From assembly GCA_938016505.1 (NCBI GenBank), contig CALLWN010000323.1, positions 1 through 8,767 of the forward strand: DNA of 8,767 nt. The letters run 5' to 3'. This document shows positions 5,038 through 8,767 of the stretch, piece by piece. This stretch comes from an uncultured Sphingomonadaceae bacterium (lineage in GTDB: Bacteria > Pseudomonadota > Alphaproteobacteria > Sphingomonadales > Sphingomonadaceae). Each line of letters begins with the position of its first letter. Within the stretch, counting starts at the first letter, position 1. The notes beneath the pieces are model-generated. The model searched no databases and had not been told where the DNA came from. It saw nothing but the letters and a program-made list of their open reading frames with translations. The position numbers and the translations under genes are program-made.

Positions 5038-7134
5038 GTGGGGCCGTCACCCGAATGTGACCTGGTGCTGCGCGGGGGCGTGACCTCGGGAATCGTCTAC
5101 CCCAGGGCGCTGGTCGAGCTGGCGCGGACTTTCCGGTTCCGCGACATCGGCGGGGCTTCCGCCGGGGCGATCGCTGCGGGGGTTGCTGCGGCAGCCGAAT
5201 TCGGCCGGCAAACCGGGCTCAATCCCGGCGCGTTCGATGAGACGATCGCTGCCATTCCCGAAGAAGTCGGCGGCGCGCGGGCCGCACACGCAGGCACCAG
5301 CTTCCGTCGCCTCTTCCAGGCCGAGCCGCGGGTGGCCCCGCTCGAGCGGGCGCTGTGGGACTGGCTTCCCGCAGGTTCGCCCTTCCGCTTCCTTCTGGCG
5401 CGGCTCGGCGATCTGCTTGGCGGCGTCTGGCTCGCCGCGGCGGTGGCGATGCTCGCGCTCGCTGTCGGGATGATCGTCGCCGTGCTGACAGCCCTCATGG
5501 CGGCGAAGGGGGTGCTGCTCGGCGCGCTGCTGCTTCTGCTGCTCCTTCTGCTGCTGGCGCTCCCGGTTTTCGGCGTGATCCTTCCCCTGCTGCTCTACGC
5601 CCGGTTGCGCTTCTGGCGAAACGGCATCGTCGCGAACTTCAGGCGCAACGGGTTCGGCCTGTGCAACGGAACGACGAGGAGTCTGTGGGAAGAGCCGGCC
5701 TCGGAGCCAACTTCGCCCGAAGCGAAGGCGCAGGCCGTGCTTGCCGGGGGCGCGCTCGCCGACTGGCTCCATCTCAAGATCCAGCAGGCCGCCGGGCTCT
5801 GGGAAGGAGGCAAGCGGCCGCTGACGATCGGCGACCTCTGGTGCGGGCGGCTGCGCGACGGCAAGGAGGCAGAACCAGGCCAGCTTGCCTGGTGCACCGA
5901 TCGCGCGATCGACCTCGTTCTCACGGCGACCAACCTGTCCCACCAGGTTCCGCACCGCTTCCCCTTCCTCGAGCCGCCCGGTCTCAGGCTCTACTTCCAA
6001 GCCGACGAGCTGAAGCGGGTGCTGCCGGCGCCAGTCGTTGAATGGATGGTGGAAGCCTCCGAGGCGACCGCCGAGTTCCACCGTCGTGCCGGCCGAACCG
6101 ATCTGGCCGAACTGGCGCAGATCACGCGCGAAGGGCTGGTCTTCCACCGCCTGCCCCACCCCGAGGACCTGCCGGTCCTGCTCGGCGTGCGGATGTCGCT
6201 GTCCTTTCCGTTCCTGCTCTCGGCCGTGCCGCTGCACGCCTTGGTCTGCGACGACACGAGCGGAGCCGCAGGGGAGCGGGACGCGAACGGAACTCCCGTG
6301 CTCCGGCCCTGCCTCTTCTCCGACGGCGGGATCACGTCCAACTTTCCCGTCACGCTCTTCGACGGGATCATTCCCACCCGTCCGACCCTCTGCATCAACC
6401 TCGCCGATGCCGCGCCCGGGCAGACCCTCGGCGACGGGCCCGAAGACCGGGTGGAACTCGACCTTCAGACGCGCACGGCGGATCGGTTCGCGCGCACTGC
6501 GCCGGAATGGCGCGTCGACCTCGGGGCCGATGGCCTTGGCGCCTTCGCCATGGCGATTGTCGACACCGCCCGCAACGCCCACGAGAATCTGCTGATGACC
6601 ATGGCCACCTGCCGGCCGCGGATCGCGACCGTTCGCCTGAACCCCGACCGCGAGGGCGGGCTCAATCTCGACATGACCCCCGACCGCATCGCCTTTCTGG
6701 GTGAGATTGGCAGGGCGGCAGGCAAGGCCCTCGTGGACTCCTGGGGGCCAGGGTCGCCTGACGCCTGGGCCGAGCATCGCGCCATCCGGCTCCGGACCGC
6801 ACTCGCCGCATTCGAGACCGCACTTGCCCGGCTCGCCCGGGAGAAGGCTGCGCTCGATGCCGGCGGCACGCCGGTTGCCGAGACACTTGACCGCGTGATT
6901 GAAGGGCTTGCCGGCGCGACCGACGCCGAGCGCGACGCTGCGCGCTGGCTCGCGAACGACCTCCTCGGGCTCGCCGCATGTTTCGGGGGGGCGGCAAACC
7001 GGCCCGATCGGTCGCTGTACGACGGCGCGCGCGGCAGCGACCCGACCGCGCTCAACCGCAACGGCCAGGCGCCGCGGCCGCGGATGGGCCTGCGCCTTGT
7101 CCCCACCGGCTCGCAGGACCCGCTCCAGGGCTGA
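5038..7134 (+). CDS. Patatin-like phospholipase with an embedded membrane hairpin
   Basis: Patatin-like proteins are lipid acyl hydrolases using a Ser-Asp dyad. In this 698-residue protein the oxyanion motif is RGGVTSGIVYP (12-22), the nucleophile elbow is GGASAG with Ser41, and the catalytic Asp is D429 in FSDGGITSNFPV. Between them, residues about 130-187 contain two hydrophobic segments, the second with a run of ten leucines (164-173), which would anchor the enzyme in the inner membrane with its catalytic parts on one side. The C-terminal 200 residues include RIATVRLNPDREGGLNLDM and a helical region; I do not recognise a further domain. The GTG start at 5038 is set by GGAGGGG a few bases upstream and by the motif beginning at residue 8. 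No cyclic-nucleotide synthase or other defence gene is adjacent, so a defence role is not supported. Natural substrate unknown. The stop lies 40 bases before hom. Confidence 0.9.
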   Translation: MGPSPECDLVLRGGVTSGIVYPRALVELARTFRFRDIGGASAGAIAAGVAAAAEFGRQTGLNPGAFDETIAAIPEEVGGARAAHAGTSFRRLFQAEPRVAPLERALWDWLPAGSPFRFLLARLGDLLGGVWLAAAVAMLALAVGMIVAVLTALMAAKGVLLGALLLLLLLLLLALPVFGVILPLLLYARLRFWRNGIVANFRRNGFGLCNGTTRSLWEEPASEPTSPEAKAQAVLAGGALADWLHLKIQQAAGLWEGGKRPLTIGDLWCGRLRDGKEAEPGQLAWCTDRAIDLVLTATNLSHQVPHRFPFLEPPGLRLYFQADELKRVLPAPVVEWMVEASEATAEFHRRAGRTDLAELAQITREGLVFHRLPHPEDLPVLLGVRMSLSFPFLLSAVPLHALVCDDTSGAAGERDANGTPVLRPCLFSDGGITSNFPVTLFDGIIPTRPTLCINLADAAPGQTLGDGPEDRVELDLQTRTADRFARTAPEWRVDLGADGLGAFAMAIVDTARNAHENLLMTMATCRPRIATVRLNPDREGGLNLDMTPDRIAFLGEIGRAAGKALVDSWGPGSPDAWAEHRAIRLRTALAAFETALARLAREKAALDAGGTPVAETLDRVIEGLAGATDAERDAARWLANDLLGLAACFGGAANRPDRSLYDGARGSDPTALNRNGQAPRPRMGLRLVPTGSQDPLQG

Positions 7135-7174
7135 CCCCTTCCGCATCGGCAGCCCGCCGGCTAGGGCAGGGGTG

Positions 7175-8503
7175 ATGCCCGCCTCCCCCGTGCCCCTTTC
7201 CCCGTTGCCCACGCCCCTCAATGTCGGTCTTGCCGGGCTCGGCACCGTCGGGGCGGGGGTGATCCGGCTGCTTGCGGCCAACGCTGATCTCGTCGCCGCG
7301 CGGGCCGGCCGGCCGATCAGGGTGGTTGCGGTCTCCGCGAGAGACCGCCAGCGCACGCGCGGCGTTGATCTTTCAGGCTTCGCTTGGGAGGATGATGCGA
7401 CCCGGCTTGCGGCGCGCGCGGATGTCGATCTCGTCGTCGAACTGGTCGGTGGTGCCGATGGCCCGGCGCTCACGCTGGCCCGGGCCACGCTCGGCGCCGG
7501 CAAGCCACTTGTCACTGCGAACAAGGCGATGCTCGCGCATCATGGCCTCGAACTCGCCAGCCTTGCGGAAGGGACCGGCACCGCGCTGCGGTTCGAGGCT
7601 GCGGTCGCTGGTGGAATCCCGGTCATCAAGGGGCTGCGCGAGGGCGCTGCTGCCAACCGGCTCTCCCGGGTCTACGGGATCCTCAACGGCACGTGCAACT
7701 ACATCCTCTCGCGCATGGCGGCAGAGGGGCTCGAGTTCGCCGATGTTCTTGCCGACGCGCAGGCGCAGGGCTTCGCAGAAGCCGACCCGGGTTTCGACAT
7801 CGACGGGGTGGATGCCGCGCACAAGCTCACACTGCTGTCCGCGCTCGCATTCGGAACCCCGCCAGACCTCGCCCGGGTGCAGGTTGAAGGCATTCGCCAT
7901 GTCCGGCTTGCCGATGTGCGCCAGGCCGAGGCGCTCGGCTACGAGATCCGCCTTGTCGGCTTGTCCGAGCGGGTCGGCGACGCGCTCGCCGAACGGGTCG
8001 CGCCCTGCCTCGTGCCGCGCGCCCATCCGCTCGCCAGCGTCACCGGTCCCCTCAATGCGGTGGTTGCCGAGGGCGATTTTGTGGGCAGGCTCCTGTTCGT
8101 TGGTGCTGGCGCTGGGGCCGGGCCAACGGCGAGCGCCGTCGTCGCCGACCTCATCGCGATTGCCCGCGGCGAGTCCGGCCCGGCCTTCTCGACCGCGGCC
8201 GCAGCACTTGTGCCACTGCCGGTTGCCAGCGCCGCCGAGCGCGTCGGCCGCTACTATCTCCGCCTGCGGGTCGCCGACCGGCCTGGCGTGCTCGCCGACC
8301 TGACGGCCATCCTGCGCGATGCCGGGGTTTCGATCGAGAGCCTGAACCAGCCGGCGAGCGGCGCCGACGGGACCGCCCTTGTCGTCATGGTGACGCACGA
8401 ATGTGCTGAAACTGCAGCGAGGGCGGCCGTGGTTCGGATGGCGGAGCTTTCGGCGGTTGCCGAGCCCCCCCTCATCATGCCACTGCTGCCGACGGAGGGA
8501 TAG
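7175..8503 (+). CDS. hom: Homoserine dehydrogenase
   Basis: This enzyme reduces aspartate semialdehyde to homoserine with NAD(P)H, the branch point to threonine, methionine and isoleucine. The 442-residue protein has the cofactor-binding [12 protein letters not shown] (18-29), VTANKAML, the substrate-domain motif NGTCNYIL (171-178) and the catalytic block [17 protein letters not shown], in which E202, D213 and K217 align with the known active-site residues. A C-terminal ACT domain starts near Y360 ([17 protein letters not shown], then SIESLNQP), the usual site of threonine feedback control in monofunctional enzymes. The start ATG at 7175 has AGGG about 8 bases upstream; a GTG at 7172 in frame is an alternative. 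No aspartokinase domain is fused. It is 2 bases from glpX, a pairing seen in many alphaproteobacteria, and probably co-transcribed with it. Confidence 0.96.
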   Translation: MPASPVPLSPLPTPLNVGLAGLGTVGAGVIRLLAANADLVAARAGRPIRVVAVSARDRQRTRGVDLSGFAWEDDATRLAARADVDLVVELVGGADGPALTLARATLGAGKPLVTANKAMLAHHGLELASLAEGTGTALRFEAAVAGGIPVIKGLREGAAANRLSRVYGILNGTCNYILSRMAAEGLEFADVLADAQAQGFAEADPGFDIDGVDAAHKLTLLSALAFGTPPDLARVQVEGIRHVRLADVRQAEALGYEIRLVGLSERVGDALAERVAPCLVPRAHPLASVTGPLNAVVAEGDFVGRLLFVGAGAGAGPTASAVVADLIAIARGESGPAFSTAAAALVPLPVASAAERVGRYYLRLRVADRPGVLADLTAILRDAGVSIESLNQPASGADGTALVVMVTHECAETAARAAVVRMAELSAVAEPPLIMPLLPTEG

Positions 8504-8505
8504 GA

Positions 8506-8767
8506 ATGGCAACGCTTCTGAAGCCGCGGACTCCCCCGCCACTCGATTCGAGCCATGTGCTCGACCGGGTTCTGGTGCTGGAGATGGTGCGGGTGACCGA
8601 ATATGCCGCAATCGCGGCCTCGCGCTGGATTGGCCGCGGCGACGAAAAGTCGGCCGACCAGGCTGCGGTCACGGCCATGCGGGACGCGCTCAACCGCCTC
8701 GCCTTCGACGGCACGGTCGTCATCGGCGAGGGTGAGCGCGACGAGGCCCCGATGCTCTACATTGGCG
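8506..8767 (+). CDS. glpX: Class II fructose-1,6-bisphosphatase GlpX (N-terminal part, runs off the right edge)
   Basis: GlpX removes the 1-phosphate of fructose-1,6-bisphosphate in gluconeogenesis and, in some bacteria, acts on sedoheptulose-1,7-bisphosphate. The 87 codons present read [17 protein letters not shown], then [17 protein letters not shown], then [20 protein letters not shown], the characteristic GlpX opening. D51 and E75 align with E. coli GlpX metal-binding residues D33 and E57. The ATG at 8506 follows the hom stop by 2 bases and has GGAGG at 8494-8498, inside the end of hom, seven bases upstream. The N-terminus is about 18 residues longer than that of the E. coli enzyme. The remaining two thirds lie outside the window. 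Confidence 0.95.
   Translation, partial: MATLLKPRTPPPLDSSHVLDRVLVLEMVRVTEYAAIAASRWIGRGDEKSADQAAVTAMRDALNRLAFDGTVVIGEGERDEAPMLYIG

Noticed and set aside
5521..5560. CTG/CTT/CTC tandem run as a microsatellite repeat
   Set aside because: It encodes a leucine run in the second membrane helix with mixed leucine codons, so it is better explained by protein composition than by slippage.
5038..7134. Patatin gene as an anti-phage effector (CapV-type, CBASS)
   Set aside because: No nucleotidyltransferase, E1/E2/JAB or other defence gene is adjacent, and the protein is much larger than CapV, with a membrane insert. The neighbours are infC and hom-glpX.
5047..7524. 825-residue minus-strand open frame opposite the patatin and hom genes
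   Set aside because: Its translation is low-complexity, charged and without any family motif, while the plus strand encodes clear patatin and homoserine dehydrogenase motifs. Such shadows are common in GC-rich DNA.

Overview
The window is GC-rich DNA from what looks like an alphaproteobacterium, most likely a sphingomonad or a close relative. This is an inference from three things: the wording of the IF-3 protein ([22 protein letters not shown]), the hom-glpX gene pair, and a tldD/3-hydroxybutyrate dehydrogenase gene set typical of that class. No mobile element, CRISPR array, tRNA or rRNA was found. Nearly all genes are recognisable chromosomal genes.

Left part (1-2736), all on the minus strand and read from right to left: a 3-hydroxybutyrate dehydrogenase (bdhA), the TldD protease subunit, and a small DUF2007 protein whose start overlaps the tldD stop by one base (TGATG). 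After a 173-base gap comes the first third of a PII nitrogen-signalling protein (GlnK/GlnB), which leaves the window at base 1. That gap holds a perfect sigma-54 promoter (TGGCAC-N5-TTGCA) facing the PII gene. A 17-base palindrome lies about 130 bases upstream of the predicted transcription start, where an NtrC-type enhancer would be expected. Together they argue that this PII gene is nitrogen-regulated.

Middle part (2737-4961): a divergent intergenic region, then on the plus strand a membrane acyltransferase of the OafA/Acyltransferase_3 family. Its relaxed, more A/T-rich codon use differs from its neighbours and suggests acquisition. Next is a 359-base gene-free stretch, then infC (IF-3). 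IF-3 most likely starts at an ATC codon at 4362, matching the well-known habit of infC of using a rare start for autoregulation. The leader also has a tiny ORF whose stop lies in the loop of a hairpin. A very GC-rich hairpin follows infC.

Right part (5038-8767), plus strand: a 698-residue patatin-like phospholipase with a two-helix membrane hairpin inserted between its Ser and Asp catalytic motifs, then homoserine dehydrogenase (hom, with an ACT domain), then the start of class II fructose-1,6-bisphosphatase (glpX), which runs off the right edge. The hom-glpX spacing is 2 bases, so they form an operon; the patatin gene ends 40 bases before hom and may be part of the same transcript.

I see no convincing new multi-gene system. 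The most interesting signals are regulatory (the sigma-54/palindrome arrangement at glnK and the infC leader) and the membrane-anchored patatin architecture.
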